64,000 nt of DNA from an uncultured Alistipes sp. (GCA_900550465.1 URSC01000007.1:57100-121099), one strand, 5' to 3'. Positions 17,743-26,305 are shown, numbered from the stretch's first letter. A program made the numbers and translations. Notes: generated by a model not told the origin, from the letters alone.

Positions 17743-18558
17743 TCATTCCTCCCTTTTCGCCCGCCCGGCGAGCATTCTGAATACTTCGTCCATACCCGAG
17801 GCACCGTACCGCTGCTTGAGGGCAGCCGGCGAGTCGAGCGCCTCTATCCTGCCGTCCACCATAATCGACACACGGTTACAGTACTCCGCCTCATCCATGT
17901 AGTGGGTCGTGACGAACACAGTAATTCCTCTCTCGGCAGCATCGTAGATCATCTCCCAGAATCCGCGGCGGGTTGCCGGATCCACTCCTCCCGTAGGCTC
18001 GTCGAGGAACACGATCCTCGGATCATGGAATATTGCCACGGAAAATGCCAGCTTCTGCTTCCATCCCAGCGGCAGGTCCCGCACCATCCGGTTCCTCTGC
18101 TCCGTAAGGTCGAGCCGCTGCAGCAGATCATCGGTCTTCTCCGCGATATCCCGGTCCTTCATCCCGTAGATACCTCCGAAGAGGCGGATATTCTCCCAGA
18201 CCCTGAGATCCTCGTAGAGAGAAAATTTCTGGCTCATATACCCGATGACTTTCTTGAGCCGCTTGACGTCGCTGTTGAAATGCAGGTCGTAGCCGGCCAC
18301 CACCGCCCTGCCCTCCGTAGGCTTGCTCAGGCCGCAGAGCATCTTCATGGCCGTAGTCTTGCCCGCGCCGTTGGCCCCGAGGAAACCGAATATCTCCCCC
18401 TTATTGACAGAGAACGAGATATGGTCGACAGCCGTGAAGTCCCCGAAACATTTCGTGAGCCCTTCCGTGCGTATCACCTCATCCTCCCTGAGGAAGCCGT
18501 CGTCGGCATACCCAAGGAACTCACGGATGCGCTTTCTGGTATTTTCTCCCCTGCTCAT
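17743..18558 (-). CDS. ABC transporter ATP-binding protein
   Basis: A 271-residue nucleotide-binding subunit. Walker A is GANGAGKTT near 61-69, Walker B is IVFLDEPTGG, with an H-loop His in VTTHYMDE. The signature motif is degenerate: LPLGWKQ in place of LSGGMKQ, which the partner ATPase keeps. Paired ABC ATPases with one altered signature are common in heterodimeric exporters. Overlaps the upstream ATPase gene by 4 bp. Confidence 0.94.
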   Translation of the reverse strand: MSRGENTRKRIREFLGYADDGFLREDEVIRTEGLTKCFGDFTAVDHISFSVNKGEIFGFLGANGAGKTTAMKMLCGLSKPTEGRAVVAGYDLHFNSDVKRLKKVIGYMSQKFSLYEDLRVWENIRLFGGIYGMKDRDIAEKTDDLLQRLDLTEQRNRMVRDLPLGWKQKLAFSVAIFHDPRIVFLDEPTGGVDPATRRGFWEMIYDAAERGITVFVTTHYMDEAEYCNRVSIMVDGRIEALDSPAALKQRYGASGMDEVFRMLAGRAKREE

Positions 18559-19487
18559 GAGTGTTCCTCCAGTGTGTCAAGATACATGTAACAGTCCTCC
18601 ACATTGGGACGTATCGGCTTGATGGAAAGGCCGCTGTGGCCCTTGGCATGGAGGGCGGTGTTCAGGAAGTTGATCTGCGCCTCGAGGGACAATTCTCCGG
18701 GCCGCATGACCACGTGGTGGGTGTCTCCGAAGGCGAAGCAGCTGAATACCTGCGGTATCAGGCGGATGTCCCGCAGCAGGGAGGGCATGTGGGGACCGCT
18801 GACGGCCAGCAGGGGAAGGGTAAATTTGGAAATAATATCGGCGGGAGTATCAGTATCCAGGAAAATGCCTTTGCGGATCAATGCTATCCGATCGCAGAGC
18901 GTCGCCTCGTCCATGTAGGGGGTGGAGACGACTATCGAGAGTCCCTGTTCCCTGAGACGGCGCAGCATCGTCCAGAATTCCTTGCGGGAAACGGGATCCA
19001 CACCGGTGGTAGGCTCGTCCAGGAAAAGGACGTTCGGCTTGTGTATCAGGGCGCAGGAAAGAGCCAGCTTCTGTTTCATACCGCCGGAAAGAGCTCCTGC
19101 CTTACGTTTCCTGAACGGCTCCAGGTAGGAGTAGATGTCCTTGACCAGGTCATAGTTCTCCTCGAGAGTGGTGCCGAAGAGGGTGGCGAAGAAACGGATA
19201 TTCTCCTCCACGCTCAGGTCCTGGTAGAGGGAGAAGCGGCCGGGCATGTAGCCCACGCGGCGGCGTATCCCGTGGTAGTCCTGCACGACATCGAGGCCCA
19301 GGACCCTCGCGCTGCCCCCGTCGGGCAGGATGAGGGTGGTCAGGATCCGGAAGATGGAGGTCTTGCCGGCACCGTCGGGTCCGATGATGCCGAATATCTC
19401 CCCCTCGGAGACCCTGAAGGAGACTCCGCGGAGAGCCTCGTTGCTCCCGTACCGCTTGATGAGATTATCTGCCTCGACGCTGTACAT
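18555..19487 (-). CDS. ABC transporter ATP-binding protein
   Basis: A 310-residue nucleotide-binding subunit with Walker A GPDGAGKTS, signature LSGGMKQ, and Walker B VLFLDEPTTG. The usual switch His is replaced: VVSTPYMDEAT where most have THYMDEA, so this subunit may be catalytically weak while its partner has the intact His but a poor signature. It follows hlyD with a 3-bp gap and overlaps the next ATPase gene by 4 bp. Confidence 0.94.
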   Translation of the reverse strand: MYSVEADNLIKRYGSNEALRGVSFRVSEGEIFGIIGPDGAGKTSIFRILTTLILPDGGSARVLGLDVVQDYHGIRRRVGYMPGRFSLYQDLSVEENIRFFATLFGTTLEENYDLVKDIYSYLEPFRKRKAGALSGGMKQKLALSCALIHKPNVLFLDEPTTGVDPVSRKEFWTMLRRLREQGLSIVVSTPYMDEATLCDRIALIRKGIFLDTDTPADIISKFTLPLLAVSGPHMPSLLRDIRLIPQVFSCFAFGDTHHVVMRPGELSLEAQINFLNTALHAKGHSGLSIKPIRPNVEDCYMYLDTLEEHS

Positions 19488-19490
19488 GGT

Positions 19491-20402
19491 CTAGAATTTC
19501 AGATCGCCGTACATGCCTATCTTGACATAGCCGTCGTTGACGAACGAGACCTTGATGGCATAGACCAGGTTGGCCCGCTCGTCCCGGGTCTGGATAGTCT
19601 TGGGAGTGAACTCGGACTGGTCCGATATCCACGACACCGTACCCTCGTACTCACGGACTCCGTCCTCGCCGGAGTCGGCGAACACCCTCACCTTCTGGCC
19701 CACCTTGATGGCCGTAAGCTGGGAGGCGGTGATGTAGGCCCGCAGGTTCATCCGGCTCAGGTCGGCTATCTTGAACAGGGGCTTGCCGGCGGCTGTCAGC
19801 TCACCGGCCTCGGCGTACTTGACCAGCACCGTACCGTCTATCGGAGAGGATATGCGGCAGCGGCGCAGGGACTCCTCGACCTGGGCGATCTGGGCCCGGT
19901 AAGAGGCGGCCTCGGCCTCGGCTATGGTGTTGTTCTGGGCAATATCGGCTTCGGTGGCTGCCAGCTGGGTCTCCAGGAGCTTGATGGAGGAGGTAATGTC
20001 GTCCAGCTGCTTGGTGTTGGCAGCGTCTGCGGCTATGAGGTTACGCACGCGGTCGGCCTCCCGGCGGTTGACCTCTATCTGCTCCTTGATGTAGGCGGTC
20101 TGGGTCTCCACGTCCCGGCGGCGGCTCAGGGCCGCTTCCACTCCGGCCTCCAGCTGGCGCTTCTGCAGGTAGAGCTGGAGGGTGTCGACCAGGCCGCAGT
20201 CCTGCCCGGCCGTGAGCACCCCGCCCTCGTGCACGTTCAGGGCGAGAATGCGTCCGGAAGCCTCTGAGGAGACCATCACCTCAGTGGCCTCGAACGTACC
20301 GGAGGCGTCGTTGGTCCCGTCAGTATCCTTGCAGGAAACCGCTGTCATAAGCACTGCACCGGCCACTGCCGGCAGGAGGTATATCCATCTGATCTTTTTC
20401 AT
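19491..20402 (-). CDS. HlyD/AcrA-type periplasmic adaptor (membrane fusion) lipoprotein
   Basis: A 303-residue adaptor linking the ABC pump to TolC. The lipoprotein signal ends at TAVSC (Cys24). Next come a barrel-sandwich half-motif (SSEASGRILALNVHEGG), a coiled-coil hairpin (about 75-175, rich in Glu, Gln and Arg), the second lipoyl half (RISSPIDGTVLVKYAEAGE) and a beta-barrel domain. Closest in layout to YhiI/YbhG. Third gene of the operon, 29 bp after tolC. Confidence 0.92.
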   Translation of the reverse strand: MKKIRWIYLLPAVAGAVLMTAVSCKDTDGTNDASGTFEATEVMVSSEASGRILALNVHEGGVLTAGQDCGLVDTLQLYLQKRQLEAGVEAALSRRRDVETQTAYIKEQIEVNRREADRVRNLIAADAANTKQLDDITSSIKLLETQLAATEADIAQNNTIAEAEAASYRAQIAQVEESLRRCRISSPIDGTVLVKYAEAGELTAAGKPLFKIADLSRMNLRAYITASQLTAIKVGQKVRVFADSGEDGVREYEGTVSWISDQSEFTPKTIQTRDERANLVYAIKVSFVNDGYVKIGMYGDLKF

Positions 20403-20431
20403 GATATCCGTGTTGTTTCTATTTTCGTTTG

Positions 20432-21769
20432 TCAGCTGTTCTTTATAGTCTTGAGTTCGTACATAGCCTTCATCATCTCTATCTGGTGCATGATGAGCTG
20501 CTTGCGGGCCGCGTTCTCCTTGTTTATCTCGGAGACCAGGTCGGAAGCGTTCTTGGTGCCGTTCTCCACTCCGGCGGCGGTGGACTCGCGGATTTTCTCC
20601 CTGAGTTCCACTATCCTCTCGTCATCCTCTACCGTCTTGAAATAACGCTGTATCTCCGCCACCTGCTCCTGCACCTGGAGGTTGGTGTTGAAGAGGAAGG
20701 TCTCGCGCACCGAATTGACCTGCTCCTTCGAATAATTCACTATCTTCTTGCCGTAGCCCAGACTGTAGAGCTGGCTGATGTTCCACACCAGGCGGATACC
20801 GCCGATGGCGAAAGGCTGGAAACTGTCGTCCAGCATGTTGAGTCCCGGACGGCCGTAGCCTCCGCGGATGAAGAGGCTGAACTGGGGCAAACCTCCGGCG
20901 GTCCAGTAGTCGAGCTGGGTGTCTATCTCCAGCTCCTGGGCCTTGTAGAGTTCCAGTTCAGGGCGGCGTATCTCGGATGCAATCAGGGCATTGAGCATCT
21001 GCTCCTTGTCGGAGCCCTCAGGGACGGGGATCACCAGCTGGGCGGCATCGCTTATCCTGACCCCGGTCATGAGGGTGAGTACCCGCAGGTAGGCATCCAG
21101 CATCGACGAGAGCCTGTCGCGGCTCTGGTTCTGGGTAATGCGCTCGACCTCGATCAGATCCAGGTCGGAGAGGCTGGCCACTCCGTTGACGATGCAGCCC
21201 TCGATGCGGGCGTACTCCCTCTCAAGCTCCTCCATCATGATGTCCACCTGACGGATCTGCTGGTCGAGGTAGAGGATGCCGAAGTACAGCTCGTTGACCT
21301 TCTCCCGCAGCGAGTACATGTTGATCTCCTGCTGGGCCATGTCCACGTCGGCCTTGGCCCGGATGTTGGCCCGGTTGGCCGCAATCATGCCGCCGTCCCA
21401 GAGCACCTGCGACAGCTCGATGACCGCCGCGTACTGGTCCTTGCTGAAGGTCGGCATCTCGATCCCGTAGGGGCTCAGATCGAAGGGGAACTCCAGCACG
21501 TCAGTCTGCCAGGAGGCCGAGCCCTGGAGGGATATCTGGGGAAAATAATTCATGTAGGCATTCTTCAGGGTGTACTCCTCGGTCAGGTCCAGCAGCTCAT
21601 AGCGCTTGACCAGAGGGTAGTTCTGCCGGACAAGATCGTAGCACTGCTCTATGGTGTACACATCCGCGGAGTCCTCCTGCACCGCAGACATGGCGGACGC
21701 CCCGGACACCGGGAGCACCGCTGCCACAGCGAGGGCCGCCGCCAGTATATATTTTACAGTCGTTTTCAT
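20432..21769 (-). CDS. TolC-family outer membrane efflux protein
   Basis: A 445-residue protein with a signal peptide (about 1-27). YTIEQCYDLVRQNYPLVKR near 38-56 is the first TolC repeat helix, AYMNYFPQISLQGSASW the strand-forming block, and a second repeat of helices and strands follows, ending in a long coiled coil. Exit duct for the pump encoded downstream. ATGA overlap with tetR. Confidence 0.92.
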   Translation of the reverse strand: MKTTVKYILAAALAVAAVLPVSGASAMSAVQEDSADVYTIEQCYDLVRQNYPLVKRYELLDLTEEYTLKNAYMNYFPQISLQGSASWQTDVLEFPFDLSPYGIEMPTFSKDQYAAVIELSQVLWDGGMIAANRANIRAKADVDMAQQEINMYSLREKVNELYFGILYLDQQIRQVDIMMEELEREYARIEGCIVNGVASLSDLDLIEVERITQNQSRDRLSSMLDAYLRVLTLMTGVRISDAAQLVIPVPEGSDKEQMLNALIASEIRRPELELYKAQELEIDTQLDYWTAGGLPQFSLFIRGGYGRPGLNMLDDSFQPFAIGGIRLVWNISQLYSLGYGKKIVNYSKEQVNSVRETFLFNTNLQVQEQVAEIQRYFKTVEDDERIVELREKIRESTAAGVENGTKNASDLVSEINKENAARKQLIMHQIEMMKAMYELKTIKNS

Positions 21770-22410
21770 GGCTTGAGACTTCCTATTATGGTTCTGATTA
21801 TCTCCTGCTTGCGCTGGGCGATGAATTCCTCCTTGTTAGCCTCGGTGACCAGGCCCATATCCTCCAGGAAGGGCAGGACCACGAAGAATGTCACGACGAG
21901 GGAGAACATATTGAGCGTGATGTCCATCGTGCCGGTGGGCCGGATGCGGCCGCTCTCCACCTCAGCGGCGATCATCGCCTCGAGACGGGAAGTAGCCTCC
22001 GCGCAGAGGTTGAAAATGCTGTCCTTGAGGGTCAGGCGCTGCTCCGGGTTGATGACGAACTCGCTCAGAAACATGAACGGCAGCCGCTGATTGTCCGCCA
22101 TCAGGTCGAAGAGACGGGACGTGCGGGCGGAGATAAGCTCCGCGAACGGAAGTTCCTCGTCCTCCCGCTGGACTATGCAGCCTATGAACTGGTGGAACTT
22201 CGCCTCGAAGATCTTCGAGAAAAGATTCTCCTTTGTCCTGAAATAGTAGTGCACCAGAGCCTGGGTGCAGCCGGTCTCCCGGGCTATCTCGGTCATGCTG
22301 GTGAGATTGTACCCCTTGCTGAGAAAGAGCCTCTCCGCACTCGCGAGTATCCGTTCCTCCATGCTGCTGTCGCCGCCCTCCCGGCCTTCTTTGTCGTCCT
22401 TGTCTTTCAT
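21766..22410 (-). CDS. TetR-family transcriptional regulator
   Basis: A 214-residue repressor. The HTH is MTEIARETGCTQALVHYYFRTKENLF (read in two parts: TEIARETGCTQALVHYYF then RTKENLF), residues about 38-63; the C-terminal ligand/dimer domain is poorly conserved, as usual. I use ATG 22410, not the upstream TTG. It is first in the efflux operon, sits opposite the MATE gene, and a perfect palindrome overlaps its leader, so it probably represses itself, the ABC exporter and perhaps the MATE pump. Confidence 0.92.
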   Translation of the reverse strand: MKDKDDKEGREGGDSSMEERILASAERLFLSKGYNLTSMTEIARETGCTQALVHYYFRTKENLFSKIFEAKFHQFIGCIVQREDEELPFAELISARTSRLFDLMADNQRLPFMFLSEFVINPEQRLTLKDSIFNLCAEATSRLEAMIAAEVESGRIRPTGTMDITLNMFSLVVTFFVVLPFLEDMGLVTEANKEEFIAQRKQEIIRTIIGSLKP

Positions 22411-22415
22411 CGCGT

Positions 22416-22446
22416 ATTTAATAAGCAATTAAATGATTTATTAAAT
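22416..22446. promoter_or_regulatory. Inverted repeat, likely TetR operator
   Basis: ATTTAATAA (22416-22424) and TTATTAAAT (22438-22446) form a perfect 9-bp inverted repeat with a 13-bp centre. It lies between the tetR -7 box (22455-22448) and the tetR ATG, over the predicted start of transcription. Binding by the adjacent TetR protein is inference. Confidence 0.6.
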
Positions 22447-22447
22447 G

Positions 22448-22455
22448 CAAATATA
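22448..22455 (-). promoter_or_regulatory. -7 box of the tetR efflux operon
   Basis: TATATTTG on the minus strand, directly before the 22416-22446 palindrome and 37 nt before ATG 22410. The -33 element is unclear. Confidence 0.5.
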
Positions 22456-22488
22456 ATACCATTTTCCGTTTCTCTTGCAAGTTTTTGC

Positions 22489-22496
22489 TACTTTTG
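22489..22496 (+). promoter_or_regulatory. -7 box of the MATE gene
   Basis: TACTTTTG on the plus strand, 27 nt before ATG 22524. No good TTTG at the -33 position. Confidence 0.5.
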
Positions 22497-22523
22497 CGCC
22501 CGCTTTTCCAAAACACGGCAGAT

Positions 22524-23900
22524 ATGACTTTAAGAGAATACGTACCTTTCTATAAACGCAACCTGAAAGTGGCCTTCCCAGTGATGATTACCCAGGCCGG
22601 GCAGGTGCTGGTGCAGCTGGCGGACAACATCATGGTCGGACATCTCGGCGCGGCCCAGCTGGCGGGAGTGTCCTTCGCCAACGCCATCATCATGATCGGG
22701 CTGGTCTTCGCGATAGGCTTCGCACAGGGTGTGACCCCGGTAGTGGGCCAGCACTTCGGCAAGGGTGACGGCCGGGCCGTGGCGGTGGCCTTGAGCAACT
22801 CGGCCGCCCTCAACGCCATCATGGCCGTGGTCCTCACCGGCATCATGCTGACCGTCGGCGCCTTCATGGACCGGATGGGCCAGGACCCGGAAGTGCTCCG
22901 GTACGCCAGGCAGTACTACTTCATCATCGTCGCGGGATTCATCCCCATGATAGCCTTCTTCAACGTCCGCTTCTTCTCAGAGGGCATCGGCAACACCCGC
23001 AACGAGATGTGGATAACGATAGGTACGAACATCCTCAACATCTTCCTCAACTGGGTGCTCATCTACGGAAAGCTGGGCGCTCCCGCACTCGGAGTGGCCG
23101 GAGCGGCCTGGTCCACGCTGATATCCAGAGTTCTGGGCGCAATAGCCTTCCTGATCATCCTCTTCCGGGTGGAAGAGTACCGCAAGTTCGTCAGGCTCAC
23201 CCCGCGCCGGGCTGTACACCTTCGGGAGATGCTCCGCCAGCTCAAGCTCTCCCTGCCCATATCGCTGCAGAACCTTCTGGAGGTCACGGCATTCAGCTTC
23301 GCCGCCATCATGGTCGGCTGGATGGGCAAATACCAGCTGGCAGCCCACCAGATAGCCCAGAACCTCAGTTCCCTGTCCTTCATGATAGCCACCGGCATCG
23401 GGGCCGCCGCCACCATCCGCGTCTCGCACCAGTTCGGGGCGGGCCGCCGGGAGGACGCCTACCACGCCGGCATAGCCGCAGTCCACATGGCCGTGGCCAT
23501 CATGGTCTTCTTCGGCCTGCTGTTCATCAGCCTGCACCGGGTAATACCTTTCATATATACTGAGGATCCGGCCGTCATCCCTATAGCCGGAAGACTGATC
23601 ATCATCCTGGCCCTCTACCAGGTCTTCGACGCCGTGCAGCTGGCCAGCCGCTCTTCCCTGCTGGGACTCAAGGACATCAACATTCCCACCGTATTTTCAG
23701 GAATTTCCTACTACGTCATCTGCCTGCCGAGCGCCTACCTCCTCGGATTTACCTTCGGACTCGGCCCGGACGGAGTATGGATCGGACTGCTGCTGGGACT
23801 GGCTGTTGCCGCGCTGCTGTTCAACGTGCGCTTCCGCCGCGTCTGCCGCCGCTACATCACGAATTCCCGCCAGGCCTCGCCGTCCCACTTGGAGGAGTAG
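22524..23900 (+). CDS. MATE family multidrug/cation antiporter
   Basis: A 458-residue protein with 12 predicted TM segments in two pseudo-repeats. The N half has the QLADNIMVGHLGAAQLAGVS block (residues about 25-44) and the G-Q-x-F/H-G block PVVGQHFGKGD; the C half has the matching MIATGIGAAATIRVSHQFGAG. It exports drugs or dyes with Na+ or H+. Start at ATG 22524; the longer frame begins at a TTG with no support. Transcribed away from tetR. Its last 49 bp overlap the convergent WG-repeat gene. Confidence 0.94.
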   Translation: MTLREYVPFYKRNLKVAFPVMITQAGQVLVQLADNIMVGHLGAAQLAGVSFANAIIMIGLVFAIGFAQGVTPVVGQHFGKGDGRAVAVALSNSAALNAIMAVVLTGIMLTVGAFMDRMGQDPEVLRYARQYYFIIVAGFIPMIAFFNVRFFSEGIGNTRNEMWITIGTNILNIFLNWVLIYGKLGAPALGVAGAAWSTLISRVLGAIAFLIILFRVEEYRKFVRLTPRRAVHLREMLRQLKLSLPISLQNLLEVTAFSFAAIMVGWMGKYQLAAHQIAQNLSSLSFMIATGIGAAATIRVSHQFGAGRREDAYHAGIAAVHMAVAIMVFFGLLFISLHRVIPFIYTEDPAVIPIAGRLIIILALYQVFDAVQLASRSSLLGLKDINIPTVFSGISYYVICLPSAYLLGFTFGLGPDGVWIGLLLGLAVAALLFNVRFRRVCRRYITNSRQASPSHLEE

Positions 23901-25861
23901 ACCTCCGGTGCCTGCGTGCGGCCGTAGAGATGTCTGGACACACGCTCCACATTGTCAGATATATAGTCAAACAGATCTCCGTAGGAGATGACTTCGGGAC
24001 GGTCCTGGAGGGCCTTCAGGAGAAAATAGGTAAACAGGCCGTGCCGCTTCTCCGGATAGGGATAGGCGCCCTCGTCCTCCCCGGCGGCGTAGAACACCAC
24101 CATACGGTCGGAGGGCTGCAGCCATGACTCCTCGATGTCCCCGTCGTCGAAGACCCCGACCCTCATGCCGTTGCGGCTGAGCTTGCCGTAGGAAGCGTCG
24201 ATCAGGAAGAGGGCGTCGTCTATTTTACCGGAAAGCCGGCTGTACAGCGAACGGAGCCTCAGGCCGCTCTGTACACCAGTGGAAGCGTAGTCGACAGGGA
24301 GGAGGAAGGTCTCGCCCACCCCCTCGTCCAAGAGGCACTGGCCGGAGAAATACACTATAACCCGGGAATCCGAGTTGAAGAGGGCGGCGGCCTTGTCCAG
24401 CCACAGCAGCACGCTGCGCATCTCCTCCGTATCCGCATCGGTCAGGTACATGATATTGTCCTCGGGAATCCTCAGCCGTTTAAGACAATATTCCCGGAAC
24501 ACAGCCCCGTCGTTCAGGGCATAGGGGACCGTCATCCCCGTGGTGTACTCCTGATTGGCGATTATCACCGCATAGACGTCCTGGTTCCTGCGTCCTCTGG
24601 AGGAGGGAACGCTGCTGTCCGTATCCACGGCGGTGGAATCATCCCTGCTTCTGACAGCCTGACGGTAAATCTTGCCCGGCAGAGCGAAATCCAGTTCCTC
24701 CAGGTCATAGTCCATAAGAAGCTGCCGCTTGGGGCTGTAGGCCGGATCGGTCCATTCGTAGAACTTGCGGCCGGGGAATGTCAGCGTGACATCAGCCAGG
24801 GCAATACGGTCATTGCTGATGAAATACACGTATTCGGCCTTCAGTCTCCGCCAGTTGCCTTCCACCTGGGCGGCCTCCTCCGCCGGCACCGGCAGGTCGA
24901 TATGGAAAGTCCTGAGCCGCTCCGGGCTGCCGGAGGTATCCGCATCGTGGACTACGTGGTCTACTATCTCCACCGGGAATGTCCCTTTTAATGTATCGTA
25001 GGGTCCAAGTATCAGTTCGGGGTCTTCCAGGCGATTGGCTTCGATGTACTCTGCCTCGTACCGCATCTCCAGCCCCTCGAGGCGGGCCAAGAAGGACTCC
25101 TCGTTGACCCTGGCCTCCCAGTCCGGGACAGTCTCGCCAGGCTCTATCAGCTGCCATTCGTTCATGCGGTTCATCACCTTGTCCTTGGCATAGACCGAGA
25201 AGGGTATGCCGCGGATCCAGTTCAGGGCGCGGTCCTTGGAGGCGTACCAGTTGCCGTCCCTGTACACAAAACCGGTGGAGTCGGCCCTGGTCACCGCCGC
25301 AAATCCGTCCGTGCCGAAATCCGATGCGACGTCGTACCTGCACGGTACCAGTTCATTGCCGTCCGAGTCGATATAGCCCCATCGATTTCCCCTGCGCACA
25401 GCCGCATAGCCGTTCACGAAACGGTGCACCTCGTCGTATCTGTAGGACACGAGCGTATCACCGTCTATGTCGATGAAGCCCCATTTGTTGCCGGACATCA
25501 CCGCCGCATATCCTTCGGTAAACTGTCCTGCGTAGTCGTACACACAGGGAATGACCATCATGCCGGATGTGTCGATGTAGCCCCACTTGAGGGTGAGGGA
25601 GAGCGAGCCGAATACTCCTTCTCCAGAGATGTCGCCTCCGCGGGAGAGAACTGCCGCCCGGCCCTCCGAAAAAGCCTTGGCATCATCGAAACGGCACTCG
25701 ATCACGATGCTGCCCGCCGTATCGACATAGCCGTAACTGCCGAACCAGTCCCGGTACGGTTCCAGGTCCTGTGCCTGAGCGGCCGTACGGCCTGTCACTG
25801 CCATCACCAGCAGCATGGTCAGCCACAATACGGCCGTATATTTAAAGTTAAAGTTTTTCAT
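23852..25861 (-). CDS. Secreted WG-repeat protein with inactivated caspase-like (C14) domain
   Basis: A 669-residue protein with a signal peptide (cleavage near residue 30). Residues 40-205 hold at least four WG/KWG repeats (GYVDTAG, WGYIDTSG, WGFIDIDG, WGYIDSDG at about 44, 93, 127, 161). A middle region (about 230-400) has no assignment. Residues 428-620 are caspase-like: DVYAVIIANQEYT is the first strand. The catalytic His site is SGQC (506-509) where caspases have SGHG, and the Cys site is IDASYGK (Ser557) where they have DAC. Both catalytic residues are therefore gone, so it is probably a non-proteolytic binding or scaffold domain. Overlaps MATE by 49 bp tail to tail. Confidence 0.85.
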   Translation of the reverse strand: MKNFNFKYTAVLWLTMLLVMAVTGRTAAQAQDLEPYRDWFGSYGYVDTAGSIVIECRFDDAKAFSEGRAAVLSRGGDISGEGVFGSLSLTLKWGYIDTSGMMVIPCVYDYAGQFTEGYAAVMSGNKWGFIDIDGDTLVSYRYDEVHRFVNGYAAVRRGNRWGYIDSDGNELVPCRYDVASDFGTDGFAAVTRADSTGFVYRDGNWYASKDRALNWIRGIPFSVYAKDKVMNRMNEWQLIEPGETVPDWEARVNEESFLARLEGLEMRYEAEYIEANRLEDPELILGPYDTLKGTFPVEIVDHVVHDADTSGSPERLRTFHIDLPVPAEEAAQVEGNWRRLKAEYVYFISNDRIALADVTLTFPGRKFYEWTDPAYSPKRQLLMDYDLEELDFALPGKIYRQAVRSRDDSTAVDTDSSVPSSRGRRNQDVYAVIIANQEYTTGMTVPYALNDGAVFREYCLKRLRIPEDNIMYLTDADTEEMRSVLLWLDKAAALFNSDSRVIVYFSGQCLLDEGVGETFLLPVDYASTGVQSGLRLRSLYSRLSGKIDDALFLIDASYGKLSRNGMRVGVFDDGDIEESWLQPSDRMVVFYAAGEDEGAYPYPEKRHGLFTYFLLKALQDRPEVISYGDLFDYISDNVERVSRHLYGRTQAPEVYSSKWDGEAWREFVM

Positions 25862-25882
25862 ATCCTTTATTTAATAGCCCTA

Positions 25883-25890
25883 CAAATATA
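25883..25890 (-). promoter_or_regulatory. -7 box of the WG-repeat/caspase-like gene
   Basis: TATATTTG on the minus strand, 21 nt before ATG 25861; -33 not evident. Confidence 0.45.
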
Positions 25891-25982
25891 GTCACTTTCC
25901 CCTATCGCAAACCACGTGCCGCAGGCAAATGCAGTTGAAAATGCCGGTGCTGTCATCCTTACGTCAAGCAGCCGCCCTGGAC

Positions 25983-26029
25983 GGGGATTCCGCAACGGCA
26001 CTGAATTGCGGGATTTGCTGCCGTTGTGG
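25983..26029. repeat. 47-bp palindromic repeat, copy 1
   Basis: Near-identical to 26087-26133. Each copy has an 8-bp inverted repeat, CAACGGCA and TGCCGTTG, about 18 bp apart, so it can form a hairpin. The surrounding 25891-26242 has no credible gene. Confidence 0.8.
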
Positions 26030-26086
26030 CTCGGGTCGGAAAGGCCATCACGCTTCAGAAGGCCTGTAGACGCGGCGCACTCGGCT

Positions 26087-26133
26087 GGGGGATTCCGCAA
26101 CGGCACTGAATCGCGGGGTTTGCTGCCGTTGTG
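26087..26133. repeat. 47-bp palindromic repeat, copy 2
   Basis: Matches 25983-26029 at all but two positions and keeps both hairpin arms. The copies start 104 bp apart. A third, partial match (gggatttgctccc...) lies near 26191. They resemble interspersed extragenic palindromes rather than coding repeats. Confidence 0.8.
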
Positions 26134-26242
26134 GGCGGAGAGGTGATCGGCGGGCTTCGGAGCGAAGCGACTATGGTATCCCCTCACCTGGGGGATTTGC
26201 TCCCTTCGGTCGCACATCCCCGCCCGCCTGACGGCGGGCTTT

Positions 26243-26305
26243 GCAGAAGTGCAAGAAAAAAGGCTGCTCGAACAAGTTCGACAGCCTTTTTTCTTGCACT
26301 TCTGC
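26243..26305. terminator. Long perfect hairpin / two-way terminator after tRNA-Ser
   Basis: A 24-bp perfect inverted repeat (26243-26266 with 26282-26305) whose centre adds a further 6-bp stem TCGAAC/GTTCGA with one bulged base. The inner GC stem flanked by A6 and T6 is an intrinsic terminator for the minus-strand tRNA and works in either direction. The outer arms run into the tRNA discriminator base. Confidence 0.85.

Noticed and set aside
20429..22090. 553-codon frame on the plus strand
   Set aside because: Antisense to tolC and tetR; composition effect.
25867..26217. A 116-codon frame on the minus strand with repeated peptides (and a mirrored plus-strand frame)
   Set aside because: It is made by the 47-bp palindromic repeats; no start signal, no domain, and the repeats read equally well on the other strand.
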